NCBI GenBank assembly: GCA_963575745.1
Contig: CAUYUJ010001293.1
Span: forward strand, 1 to 64,000
DNA: 64,000 bases
From: Prorocentrum cordatum
Taxonomy: Eukaryota; Sar; Dinophyceae; Prorocentrales; Prorocentraceae
Direction: 5' to 3'
Made by a program: the position numbers and the translations under genes
Shown here: positions 40,176 to 50,742 of the stretch, in pieces
Numbering within the stretch: the first letter of the stretch is position 1
How the letters are laid out: the number at the start of each line of letters is the position of its first letter
The notes under the pieces: model-generated
What the model was told of the DNA's origin: nothing
Databases searched by the model: none
What the model saw: the letters and a program-made list of their open reading frames with translations, nothing else

Positions 40176-40744
40176 GTGAATGGTGGCAGTGGGCGCCTCA
40201 AGGTCTGCAGGGTCTGAGTGGTGGAGGTGACTTGGCACCCCTCCCTGCGGCCGTCTCCGTCGGCCGTGGGGACCGTGGGGAGGGCCTCGGCACCCTCCGT
40301 TTGGCAACGGCGCCGCAAGGTGACAGTGTCAAGAGTGGGGGGGAGGGAGGGTGCGAAGGGGCGAAGGAGAGAGCGAGCGGAAGACGAGGAGGTGGGGGAG
40401 GGGGGGGGAGAGGGAGGGGCACGCGCGGGGGAAAGGCGGCGGCGGCGGCGGCAGCAGGCGTTCTCGAAGCTGCGAGAGGCAGCGAACCTGGGGCCGTCGG
40501 GCTGCGGCATGGAGCTGCAGCGGCCGAGGGGGTCCTTGCAACGGGGCTGGGGCTTCGGGTGGAGACGTCACGAGGAGAGGTGCGCTCATCGCGGTGGGGG
40601 CGAGTCCGCCAGCGTGGTTGCAAATTCCATCTAGCGCGGCACGGCAGACCTCCAGGAAGACTGCGCCACTGTTGTGCGATGGTGCGTTGCAGTTTTGGGG
40701 TTCCTTCGTTTGCAAAAGAGGCTCTGGCATTCTGTGCTGGTGAG

Positions 40745-40990
40745 TTCTCGTGGTCGTAATCTGCGCCCACGGGTTGCGCCATCGATTTTGCCCCGCTGTC
40801 CAACGGATCTGGTGCGGCCACACGATGCGTCCATAGGTTGCGCATGCTCCCCCAAACGAATGCTTGGTGGCCGCAGGTTGCGCCATAGGCTGCGCCCTTA
40901 GCACCATGGGTTGCGCATGCTGCCCCAGCGACCCCTGGTGGCCGGTCCTAGGCTGCTCCCATGGCCTGTCGCGCACACGTGGTGTGTGCA
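40745..40990. repeat. GGTTGCGC(A/C)AT repeat cluster
   Basis: CACGGGTTGCGCCATCG, ATAGGTTGCGCATGCTCCCC, GCAGGTTGCGCCATAGG and CATGGGTTGCGCATGCTGCC recur over about 240 bases. Confidence 0.7.
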
Positions 40991-41184
40991 TGTTTTCTTC
41001 GCTGAATTGCGTTACTGTGTAGCGTGGTCGCACTGCTTGTTGCGACATTGCACCTGTTTGCGCTGCGTTGCAGGATGTTACATGTGTCGTGTTGCTTTGG
41101 TGTTGCAGGGCTCTGTGCTGCTTTGCATGGTCTTACACATATTGCACTACATCATGGGTACGGGTCCTCGTCGGAATCATTCGC

Positions 41185-41312
41185 TTGGCATCGCTCGGAC
41201 GTGTGCATTTTTCTTTCGGCGAGGGCCATCGAGGAGCATCCTTGATCATTTGGCGAAAAAAAACACACACGAAATCGAACAAAAACACAGGGAATGGACG
41301 TCCGAGCGATGG
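41185..41312. mobile_element. Family B TIR element, copy B3
   Basis: GCATCGCTCGGACGT and ACGTCCGAGCGATGG. Interior ATCGAGGAGCATCCTTGATC and an A-rich CGAAAAAAAACACACACGAA run. 128 bp. Confidence 0.88.
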
Positions 41313-41512
41313 CGAGTTCGTTGTTTGCGAATACAGCTGCCAGTGCGCGCTGTTCTTACCGGCACCCAGTGAAGGCACAAGAGCCGCGGTTGCCAAAATC
41401 GTGTCGGTTGCGCCTTTGCTCACCAACCCCCGACCTCCACACGGGCCACCAGGACCTGACGCACCGAGGCGCCCAACAGCGGCGCAGGCCCCCGCTTGGT
41501 GGAGAACTTGAT

Positions 41513-41673
41513 TCAGGAGGGGAAAAGACACACAGACACAATTAATCGGCGAGTCCCAGAAAATATGGGAAAATATGGGAAGTGGGGGGAAGACAAAAAC
41601 CCAGAAAATATGGGAAAATACGGGAGATCTTTTTAGTTGTGTGCATTTATTTGTGTGTCCCAGTTCCCCTTCA
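41513..41673. mobile_element. Family C element, copy C5, with 5-bp TSD
   Basis: TCAGGAGGGGAAAAGACACA to CAGTTCCCCTTCA. TTGAT flanks both ends (41508-41512, 41674-41678). 161 bp, the same length as C2. Confidence 0.88.
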
Positions 41674-42350
41674 TTGATCGCCGAAATCTGAAACTGGCAC
41701 ATCACACGAGCACAATCTGAAGGCGACGTGCTCGACGGCAGGGCGTGACACTTTCGCGCCAAGCCATCGATGCTCGAATCTCGTTCCTCGCTCCTGGCTC
41801 GACGTTCTGAGCATGGCGCGATGCCCACGCGTATACCTGAGCGCTGCTGCGTATCGCCTGCCCGCAGCCGCATGCTCTGCAGCCTAAACAACATCTGACG
41901 AGCGCCTGACGTCAGGCGTCTGTCAGGCAGCGTATGTCCACACGCGCGTGTGTGGTTGCAGTGGTTCGGAAGTTCTGCGCGGCGGAAGCAAGTCACGCCC
42001 GAGCACAGGACTGCATTTAGAGCATCCGCGTTCGCACCTAACTTGGCGCCCACTCGCAATTCCTCGAGCACTGTGTCGGAGAGCGCTCCGCCCTCCCTCC
42101 GTCCCCCCTCGCCTGCGCCAGATAACTGGACTTGGGATGCACGGATGAGGCCTTCATCGCCACTTGACATGCCACGATATTCTGAACAAGTTGTGTGCTT
42201 TGGGATTTGTTCTGAAGTTTGATTGCAGGGGCCTGGTACGAACATCAAGCAATACCTATATATATATATGTATGCATATACACTTTTTGGTCTGCGGGAC
42301 GAGAGCGAACCTCTTCCGTTAAAACCTACTAATATATGTATATACACATA
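41674..42350. other. Complex unassigned stretch ending in TATA tracts
   Basis: Non-repetitive to about 42240, then TATATATATATGTATG and TATATGTATATAC tracts. A minus-strand frame stays open across it (41133-42464) but runs into element C5 and B3, so it is not a gene as such. CGCCTGACGTCAGGCG (41903-41918) is a perfect palindrome. Confidence 0.5.
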
Positions 42351-42354
42351 ACAC

Positions 42355-42760
42355 GCACGTTGCCCAAGCTCTTCCCCTCCCTGTCCCTCCCAGCCATCCT
42401 TCACGTTCTCCCAGCCCTCCATCCGTCCCTCCTCCCTCCTTTCCCCCCGTCCGTCCTTCCTCACCTCCTTCCCTCGTTCCCTCCTCCCTCATCTTACTCC
42501 CCCCCTTGCGCCCAAGCCTTGCGCACTGCCACCACCAGAACCAGAAACCTCATCCCCCTCCCCCCATCCCCCCTCTCCCCCTCCCTCTCCCCTCCCTCCC
42601 CCGTCCCCCTCCTCCCTCTCTCTCTCTCCCCTCCCTCCCTCCTTCCCCTCCCTCATCCCCCATCCCCCGGTGTCCTCCCCCCCCCTCCCCTCCCCAGAGC
42701 TCCCCACCTCCCCCAGCCCCCCTTCCTCCCTTCTCCCCCTTCCTCCCTCCCCCGCTGGTG
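42355..42760. repeat. CCCTCC-rich pyrimidine tract
   Basis: About 400 bases of CCCTCCC, CTCCCTCC and CCCCCATCCC units, almost pure C/T on the plus strand. Confidence 0.93.
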
Positions 42761-42920
42761 ACGCACAAATGCACCGATACCGCCGCTCCACGGACCTCTC
42801 CCGGAGTGCGTTCTGACCATATTGTCGAGGAGAGGCGAGAGGCCAGCCGGGGCGCTGAGGGCTATCCGGGACGAGCGGGTGTATTTGGATCTGTTCCTCC
42901 GCGGGCCCCCCCCGGCGTTA

Positions 42921-43057
42921 AGTCGGGCCTGTCCCTCTACAGGGGGTATATTCAGGAATGGTAGAAAATAGTCTGGGGACGATTCTTTGATTTTGACTAT
43001 TTGGGGTTCTGTTTTATTTTTCGTCCAGAATCCGCCTGTAGGGGGACACGCCCGACC
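42921..43057. mobile_element. Family A TIR element, copy A8
   Basis: AGTCGGGCCTGTCCCTCTAC and GTAGGGGGACACGCCCGACC. Core AGTCTGGGGACGATTCTTTG; TTTTTCGTCCAGAATCCGCC before the right TIR. 137 bp, the shortest and cleanest copy. Confidence 0.92.
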
Positions 43058-43238
43058 TAACCCCAACGCTGCGCAAAAATACAGCAGCGCGAAAAATGGC
43101 GACCGGAGCCCCAGACCCCATCGTTCTGCAGCGTTTGTCGAGCCACATCGATCCGAGACGGCTTCGGGGCGCGCGGTAATACAGAGTCGCCCGTGCTGGG
43201 AAAGATGCGACGACAGGGTCTCGGGCCCCCCTCTGCCT

Positions 43239-43337
43239 GGGGGGCAACGATGGGTGGGGATAGGCGCAGGGGGGGATGCATCGACTTCGAATAGCCCATA
43301 GATCGACGATGCATCGTTGATATCAGGTCGATGCACC
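43239..43337. mobile_element. Family J element, copy J2 (3' truncated)
   Basis: GGGGGGCAACGATGGGTGGG and GGATGCATCGACTTCG match the J1 left end. ATCGACGATGCATCGTTGAT is a palindromic core. The right TIR stops after GTCGATGCA. Confidence 0.65.
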
Positions 43338-43339
43338 GG

Positions 43340-46300
43340 CCGTGTGCACACGATACCCGGGGCCGTCTGCATCGCCGCATTTGGGCGCCCCGCGGACGAC
43401 GGAAGAGCCCCGCGCCATTCCCGCCCCGAGAACGACGAAGACAAGCAGAGACGGATGCCTCGTCACCCAGAGCAGAGCGTTCATGCCTTTTCATTATATC
43501 GGCTGAGAGTGTCACGCGCGCGGGCGGGCGGCGCGTTGAACGGCGTCAAAGCAATGACAGCGCGCCGAGGGAGCGCGACGCAATCGTTCCCGACAGCTAT
43601 TCCCCTTTTGACGAAAACAGTCGCGCCCGCGTCGGGGAACGTCGCCACCAGAAAGCAGCTGCGCGCGCAGATCTCCGGTGCAAATTTCGAGGCGCGCGCC
43701 GAGCCGTCGTTGGGCAGATCCCCCCGACGCGCCGCTTCCGCGTTCGCATCGGGCGCCGGTGCGACCACGCGCCCCAACCCCAACCCGCCCGACGTTGGCG
43801 TCGCAGGTCAGAGACGCGGCTGCGCGCGCAGTTGCAACTGCGAGCGAGGCCAAGTTGCCAAGCTGTCCGAGATGCCCCAGGCGCGCCAGCTCATGGAAGA
43901 AACCAACTTCTGGAACAAACGACACGTGCAAACGCACGGATTGAAGAAGCTCGCCCACCATCCACTATGCGCGCGCGAGGTTGGCTGATTGATGTGGCGC
44001 CAGCGCGGGGCCGCTCAAGAACGCGCCCGTTCGCCTTGGAGGACATCTTGACCACGGACCAGCGCGAGCGAATCTACTTGCAAGGCCCACGGCGAGAGGG
44101 CCCTGGGCCCGAAGCAAGCCGGATGGAATCGCGAAGCCTTCGCCCAGGACCCGAAGCACCGCCGAGACCCATTCGCGGACGCCCCTCCCGCGCCGTCGAC
44201 ATGCAGGCCCAGCTGGTGGACCGAATGGCGAAACTATACTTTGGGAGAGGTCGGGGGGGCGCGCGCGGAGATGGGGCCAAGTGCCCCGCGCAGTCGGACA
44301 TGCTCGGGGACGCGCCGACAGGGGGCGGCAGCCAAATTCCATGTACTTAACCCAGAGATAGTTCAAGGGCCGACAAGGGCTGGCGGCGGTGGCGCGCGAG
44401 GCGGGGGCATCGGGCGCTTTCGTGAAACTGCGTCGACTACGCGGAGTTGCGCGCAGATCAGCGCCAGAGCCAGCGGCCCCAGTCATCGCGGTCGTTTTTA
44501 CCCCGCCGCAGATGAGGAGATGGAGGTCAGGGCCCGTGCATGCAGCAGCATCAGCGATGTCCGGCCACAATGCCCCCCACGGGCTCCTGCCTCGAGACGA
44601 CCCCCGGCGCGCGCGGCGGGAGGCCGCGAGATGGCGATGTTCAAGACGCCCAACTTCAACCGCGCCCCAGGTCAAGATGGCGAATGGGGAACTGGCGAAG
44701 TCGCCGCGTTTCTGCCAGGGAGCATTCGAAACGCTTTGTTGTGGTCTGTGTTTACGGTTGACCGCGCTTTGCCAGGGGGCTCGATGCACGCGTTGGCACG
44801 CGAGATGCGATCGCCGTCGCACGGCCGCGGCCCCGGCGCGAGCTTCGACGGCTCGACGACTGCAGCGCGGATGTCATGCGTGGGCGAGACCCCCCCTGGC
44901 CCTCCGCGCAGCGTTCCAGGCGCGCCGCGCAGTAGGCCACTCGGGCCGAAGGTCCCAGGGCTGCTACATGGCGCCACTACGGAAAACCGAAGTAGACGGG
45001 AAGAACGCGAACGGTTTTTATCTGACGATCAACCGCATCAACCGCGCAGGCAAGGCGCGCATGAACGCCGCGGTGGCGTCTGCGCTGCGACAGTTGGCGC
45101 CCCGGCTCCCCCACTCCCAACGCGGCGCATGCGCTAGGCGTTTGACTATGGATGCCACGGCGGCGGCGGCGGAGGTGGCCGAGGGAGACGAGACGCGCGG
45201 CGGCGCGCCGAAGTTTGGCTCCATGGCCGCACCCCGCATGCCGGTGGCAACCCTCGTAGACTTGGAGGCGATCGAGAGATCATGGAAGGACCGCGTGCCT
45301 GGCGGCCGAGGACTTCCGCGACGGCGCGCGCTGCGTCGCTCGAGACATCCGCGCCAATCGCCCGATCAAGAAGCCGCTGATCCCCGGGGGGGCCCGCGCG
45401 GTTCAGCGCGGGGGGGCCTCTTCATGTTCGTGGCCGTCTACGACGTCTTCACTTGGGGGCTGGAGCATAGCCGCGCGCAGCTGGAGCCCCCGGAGGTCTT
45501 CGTGACATTCGATCTCCAGATAGAGAAAGATGCGCCACCAACGTGAAGTGCCAGGGCGCGTGCCGTCTATCGAATTCGCCGCTCGCCTGATCGCCCTCGC
45601 GATAGTTGGGGGCGCGTTGTCGCCCGGGGATTTCTGGCGTTTGTGCAAGAAGAAATCGCCAGGGGCAAAAGGATAGCCAACAGTTCGAGAACGGAGGCGA
45701 TGATCGTCGCGACTGGCAACGAACGCACAGGCCAGAAAGCTACGAACAGAAGCCAAACGACGGAAGCGAACGCGAACGGGACACTCTGTGAACGCGGCAA
45801 ACAGCGCATCTTGGCGCAAATCATAGGGACGACAGCACGATGGTGGAGGAGGTAGCCCAGTGGCCCCAGGTGGGCAAGGCCCTTGGCTGCTCGCGCCCGC
45901 CTTGCTTGTCGGGCCTTCTAGGGCCAGTTCAGTGTTCGGCTTCGCGTTAGGCTGCGGCATTCGCTTGTTGGATCTACGCTGATGCCTGGTGAGAGGCCCC
46001 GATGTTGGGCAAACGTGATTTGAATATGCTAGAGCACTTGCAGGCGATAAGCCCCTGGTGCGTTTCTAGATCCCGCGCGCGCCCGCCCGATCAGCGAGGG
46101 GGAGGTGCGGGGCCACGCGCGTCGACATGCCGTTGCATCGACTTTGCTCGAGAGCAGACTGGCACGGCGGCGCGGCGCGGCTCGACCAGCGCCCCCCGCC
46201 CCGGCGAGGAGGGCGGAGGAGGGGCAGAAGGACCGAGAGGACAAGACCCAGGAGCACTCCGCCCAGGAGGTGATGTCCCAAGCGAACCAGGCCCCCGCGA

Positions 46301-47640
46301 AACGTTCCCAGCAGAGGAACCTAGAGGACCCCGTGCGCGACCCCCCGAAGCTCGCCATTGCTGCGGTGTTCGGCTGGTTCAACTTCGAGGGCCCCAAGCG
46401 ACGCAAGCAGCTCGATGTTGGAATGCTCCAGCGCGACCTCAGAAGGCCCTGGCAGACCTCCGCTCCGGAGGCTCAGCAAATGGCCAGAGATGCGCGCGAC
46501 CTCTCCGATCCCATATCCATTCCCACCAGAGTGTCCCAGGTGGCTGCGCGAGGTCCACAGGGCCAGAATCACGACGGCTCGAAGCAGAACGGTCGAGGAG
46601 GGACCGAAGATAGCCAGTGACGTGATCGCGTCAGTTGAAGACTTTGAAGTGTCTCTGGTGCATGTTTTTGTCCAGCGGAATGGATGCCCTGGTGAAACAT
46701 ATCCGCTTTCGCAAGTGCAGGGCGGGCCCGTTGACGTCGGCCCGGGCAGGAGAGGCGGCGGCTCCGGGCCCCCCGAGCCCCGAGGGGCACTGCCATATCC
46801 CCCCTTGCAACTTTCGCGCCGATCGCGGAGATCAAGGAGGCAGAGCGCCGGGCCGAGGGGCGGGGCCAGCGGGGATGGGGGCGCCGCGGCCTACAGTGAC
46901 ACCGAAGAGAAGGGCCGCGACGGGAAGCTCCAGAGCCACATGCGCCACTTGCTGCTCCAGCGCGAATCCCCGATGCGACGACTTCACGATGGCGTTGAAG
47001 GAAGGGGCGCGGCCGGGAATCTCGCTGGAGGACGGGCTCCAGAATTGCACGCAGCAGGGCGACACAGCCAGACAGAGAGGGCACTTCCGGGGCCACCCGA
47101 TGAGGAAGAAGCCAGACGCCCCCTTGAGGATGATCACGTCTCGGTCTCCAGACTGCAGGGGCGGCCGCGACCGACGAACAAAAGCCGACGCAGGCGACCG
47201 CTCAGGAACGAAACTCAGAAGACGCCGCGGAGTCAGTTGCGGCGATCGAAGACCCCACAGCAAATACGCACGCACTGGCGAAAGCAATGAGGTGTTTCAA
47301 AGTGAATTTTGAATGGGAAGTAGATTTGCCGAGTGAGTTGGACATGGCCCGCCAATGTCCACGTCGAGCTGAAGCAGGCGCTGACTGGTGTTGAGTGGGC
47401 GGAGGCTTGGAGTCGGCGAAAATTATACTTGGACGCGGCCTCGGACCAAGGTTAGAGGTAACCAAGCAGATAGAGCAGTTGGCTTTCGTGCGCGAGAAGC
47501 TTGGCAAGGTGCAGGAGAACACTAAGAAGGCAACGCAATGCGAGAGCCGCAACATCATGGTTTACCCAGGCCCAAGACGGCCAAAACTCCGCCGATAATC
47601 AGAGCGAGCCCAAGACCACCCACGCTGACAATCGAGCATG
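43340..47640. other. 4.3-kb GC-rich, coding-like region, family not recognised
   Basis: The longest stretch here without microsatellites or TIR elements. Plus-strand pieces look protein-like in changing frames. Examples are CERGQVAKLSEMPQARQLME (about 43840-43900), DVAPARGRSRTRPFALEDIL (about 43990), SDMLGDAP (about 44295), PLRKTEVDGKNANGFYLTIN (about 44970-45030), DLEAIERSWKDRVPGG (about 45258), KLAIAAVFGWFNFEGPKRRK (about 46345-46405), LKCLWCMFLSSGMDALVKHI (about 46640-46700) and EVTKQIEQLAFVREKLGKVQ (about 47455-47515). The CLWC...HIRFRKC part could be a zinc finger. The longest open frames are 339 codons (43331-44350) and 385 codons (44389-45546). Minus-strand frames are also open, as expected at this GC. 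It could be a decayed retroelement first ORF, a host gene with introns, or a pseudogene. No RT, RNase H or endonuclease motif was found. Confidence 0.4.
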
Positions 47641-47920
47641 TAGCCGAGCGCCAGCGCGAAACGCACGCGAAGCCAGAGTGGCAGTCGGAGAGAGCAGAAG
47701 ATGCTCCTCGGTGCCCCTGCTGCCCAATTTCTTTCGTCCATCCCCATGTCGCGCCCGCCTCAGTTCACTGGCGGGCGCAGCCGCCGTGCGCGGAAGAGGG
47801 GGTTACGCGGGCGGGGCCGTCGGATGGCCGGTGCGCCATGGGTCTCCGCGGTGCCGCCTCTGCCCGCCCTGCCCCGACTGGTCGCGCCCGCGCGCTCCCC
47901 GCGCGGCCCTGCGGCTGCAC

Positions 47921-48055
47921 CCTGACACGTCGGCCGTTTTCGGTTCTCGAGAGGGCGCCGCGGCCGTTATTTTCCAGGCTTGCGCCCGCCAGGTCTGGGC
48001 CCGAAGTCGTTTTCACGAAGTCACGTTTTACTAAAGGGAGGTCTGTCCATCCTCG
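47921..48055. mobile_element. Family E element, copy E3 (left TIR missing)
   Basis: CTGACACGTCGGCCGTTTTC, GAGAGGGCGCCGCGGCCGTT and GGGAGGTCTGTCCATCCTCG align with E1 and E2. The first 20 bases of the family are absent. Confidence 0.75.
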
Positions 48056-48544
48056 CGTTTTTGCGTCTGGAGAGAATGGCCCCCCCCGACTCCACAGGGG
48101 GATCGGGCGCCGCTCTCGCGTCGCCGCCTCCGCGGAGGCGGGGGCGCGCGGGCGCGGCGCGCCGCGGCGCGGCCCCGCCCGCCGGCTCTCGCGCTCTCCT
48201 GTCGGGCCTTTCCGTCTTAAGTATAGCACTTTGGATGTGCCGATGCAGGCGGGTGCTGGTTGGGTCCCCGCACGAGGAACGCATTGAGTCACACTGTCCT
48301 CGAGCCGCTCGGCTATTCCATGGCCAATTCCATGCAGGAGGCGATCTCTCCTCCAACCCCTCGCGATGCCTAGGTCGCCTAACTATCGCACGCGCAGCTC
48401 ACTTCGCGGCCGTAAGATGCAGCCGCAAAAGAAGACTGCACCGGGAAAGTCGTGTCGGGTAGCACTTCAGAGGAAAAAAACAGGAACAGCAGTCGATCCC
48501 GAAGTAGTGACCCCGTTTGGGGTTCAGGGCTTCCAGGACCCGCC
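48056..48544. other. Unassigned GC-rich stretch
   Basis: Very GC-rich to about 48200, then mixed. Only short frames, none with a recognisable domain. Nothing supportable. Confidence 0.45.
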
Positions 48545-48736
48545 TGCGGTAGGTCCGTGTCGTGTCGGCCGGCGGCGACCCCTCCAGCGGCGTTCAACGT
48601 TGAACGCCGCGGGCGACCCAGAATCGGTCGATGTGGAACGATTTGGACGTTTCGGATCGGCCGATCGTTCAAGGTTGAACGATCCCCGCGGCGTCAAATA
48701 CCAACGCCGAAGTCGGCACGACACGAACCTGCCGTA
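48545..48736. mobile_element. TIR element with internal palindromes
   Basis: TIRs of about 28 bp: TGCGGTAGGTCCGTGTCGTG at the left against CACGACACGAACCTGCCGTA at the right. The interior holds a perfect 24-bp palindrome (half GCGGCGTTCAAC, 48587-48610) and a near-palindrome GATCGTTCAAGGTTGAACGA (about 48664). 192 bp, single copy in the window. Confidence 0.85.
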
Positions 48737-48865
48737 ATCAAGGCTACTTTTGGGGGGTCCTGCGTTTCGCGACCCACGCCTCCCACATTCCTACGGCAGC
48801 GTGGCCTTCCGCAGGGCTTTGCGCCCCGTCGCGCGCTTCCTTTCCAATCAACGCCAGGTGTCGAC

Positions 48866-49460
48866 TCAGGGGGCAATCGCATGTTGATCGCCGAGAGGGG
48901 TCTGATAGCCCCCCCCTGGAGCGTGCGGACTCGTTATCTGGATCTCATCGCCGATTTGTCGGCGATGTATCGCTGATTATAGGTTTCTGTTTCCCCCAGA
49001 TCATGCGACACTGGTTAAGGTCGGTAGCGATTTGGGCTCTCGTCGATTTTCGGTCCCGCCCGAATGCCGGACTTTTCGGTCGTGTCGGGCGAATGACAGC
49101 AGGTGCAAATTTTGGATGACGGTGAAATTCAGTAGCGGGGAAACGGCATTCCGTCGTGAATGCGACGCGAAAATCGGTTGCGGTGGCGCGACATGTGGTA
49201 GCGGTGAATCGAATTTCGGCACCTAGAACCAGTACGTAACGTAAATAGCAGTAACGCGAGGATCTGCGCAATCACGAATACCACCGACATCCGAAGTAGT
49301 CGAATTCCAACGGTGATCACGAGATTTGGTAACGACGACAGCGGAATTCGTTAATGCCGAAACGAAATTCGGCTGCGACGACGCGCTCGCATTCGCCAGC
49401 GCCGAAACCAATTTCGGTAGAACGCGACCTGCTTTCGAGCGCTCGATGCCAGTTTTGAAC
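48866..49460. repeat. Family J-like fragment and degenerate GAATTTCGG repeats
   Basis: 48866-48990 keeps GATCGCCGAGAGGGGTCTGA and ATCGCCGATTTGTCGGCGAT of family J. 49000-49460 contains many GAATTCGG, GAAATTCGG and CCGAAACC units without a fixed period. Confidence 0.6.
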
Positions 49461-49540
49461 GCTCATTCTCGGCATTTCGGTCGCGACAGGACCCTGCGAA
49501 ACGCCACGGGAAAAAAGTTGGTATCGGATGATCTGCCCCC

Positions 49541-49613
49541 CCCCCTCGTATCGGTGCCACCATCATTACCTCCTCCCCCCCCCCCCTCGTATCGGTGCCA
49601 CCATCATTACCTC
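49541..49613. repeat. 35-bp tandem duplication
   Basis: CCCCCCCTCGTATCGGTGCC with ACCATCATTACCTCC occurs twice in succession with no internal difference. Confidence 0.95.
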
Positions 49614-49873
49614 CTTCCCTCTTCGCTCGCGGCCGGTCGCGAGTGGCCTTCGCGACCGAATTTCGGGATGCGTTGCTCGCAACCGAAAGCGAGGATGATC
49701 TAGACGGGGCTTGCTTCGGTGATAAATCCGTTCCAGAGCGTTCCAGGACGCTCTCAAATCGTTCGGAACGCTCTGAGAAGGCCGCGGCGCCCGAGACATC
49801 CTCCTGAACCGCAGGATCACATAGATTCTCGATTTATCCCCACCCGAAATTATCCTCGCCTTGGCTTCGTCTT

Positions 49874-49955
49874 AATGTCGGGGAAACGCAATACTCGAGT
49901 GCGCCGGAACTCCGATTTTCCGACGCTTTTTGACTATATTTTGACGGTCCATTAT
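49874..49955. repeat. Dispersed repeat shared with 19378-19470
   Basis: GGGGAAACGCAATACTCGAG through CCGACGCTTTTTGAC and TTTTGACGGTCCATT; see the 19.4-kb copy for the corresponding blocks. Confidence 0.7.
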
Positions 49956-50189
49956 TCTTATGTTTTTGCCTACTCTGAAGCTCTTTATAAGCGTCGGTGG
50001 GGGCGTCACCCCCGCCGACAGCTCCACATCGACCCCCGTCGCGGGCAGCCACCGCGCGCCGAAAGTGCTCCGAGCCCCGTCGCGGCGCGACGACGAGGCG
50101 AGATTGGCCCCCGTCGGAGGGGTACCCCCCCATGCTCATTAACAAATCGAGGGTACTTCTTCCGACGTGCGTGTAATGATTTGGGCCCT

Positions 50190-50568
50190 CTCCTCCTCTC
50201 CCTCCTCCTCCTCCTCCTCCTCCTCGACCTCCTCCTCCTCGACCTCCTCCTCCTCTTCGACCTCCTCCTCCTCCTCATCCTCCTTCTCCTCCTGCCCCCA
50301 GCGCCAGGCCTTCTCCCTCGCCGCCGCCGCCCGAGGGGCGCCGGCGCCGGCGCGGCGGCCTCCTGCGGGGAGCTGCCTGCAGGCGGCGGCCCGCCTGCGC
50401 GGCTTCTCTCTCCTCCTCCTCCTCCTCCTCCTCCTCCTCCTCCTCCTCCTCCTCCTCCTCCTCCTCCTCCTCCTCCTCCTCCTCCTCCTCCTCCTCCCCC
50501 TCCACCTCCTCCTCCTCCTCCTCCTCCTCCTCCACCTCCACCTCCTCCTCCACCTCCTCCTCCTCCTC
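50190..50568. repeat. (TCC)n microsatellite around a GC-rich island
   Basis: TCC arrays 50195-50295 and 50408-50568 flank a GC-rich island (50296-50407). The second array ends exactly at the spliced-leader relic, so it marks the insertion point of the retrotransposon. Confidence 0.95.
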
Positions 50569-50590
50569 TCCGTAGCCATTTTGACTCAAT
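50569..50590 (+). other. Dinoflagellate spliced-leader relic
   Basis: 22 bases match the conserved dinoflagellate trans-spliced leader at 20 positions, starting TCCGTAGCCATTTTG. Differences are position 16 (G to A) and position 22 (G to T). It is followed by ATATGCTTGC, not by the GTA donor of a leader RNA gene, so it is a retrotransposed leader. It sits 152 bases upstream of the ORF1 Met and directly after a TCC array, as expected if a trans-spliced element RNA was reverse-transcribed to its 5' end. Confidence 0.88.
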
Positions 50591-50742
50591 ATGCTTGCTT
50601 TGGGGGCTTCCGGCCCCAAGGCGAAAAGGGATACCGCTAGTCCGCGGCCAGTCCACAAGTGTTTTCGCGGGCTTGCCCGCTGCTCTTTCCCTCACTTGAT
50701 ACTCCACGCGCTAGTGTGGGCGACTGCTGTGTGCGAGCAGCG

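Noticed and set aside
41133-42464. 443-codon minus-strand frame
   Set aside because: It spans two complete TIR elements (B3, C5) and a TATA tract. No domain was recognised.
45403-47287. Minus-strand open frames opposite the 43.3-47.6 kb region
   Set aside because: Open frames on both strands are expected at this GC. Neither strand could be preferred without homology, so no minus gene is called.
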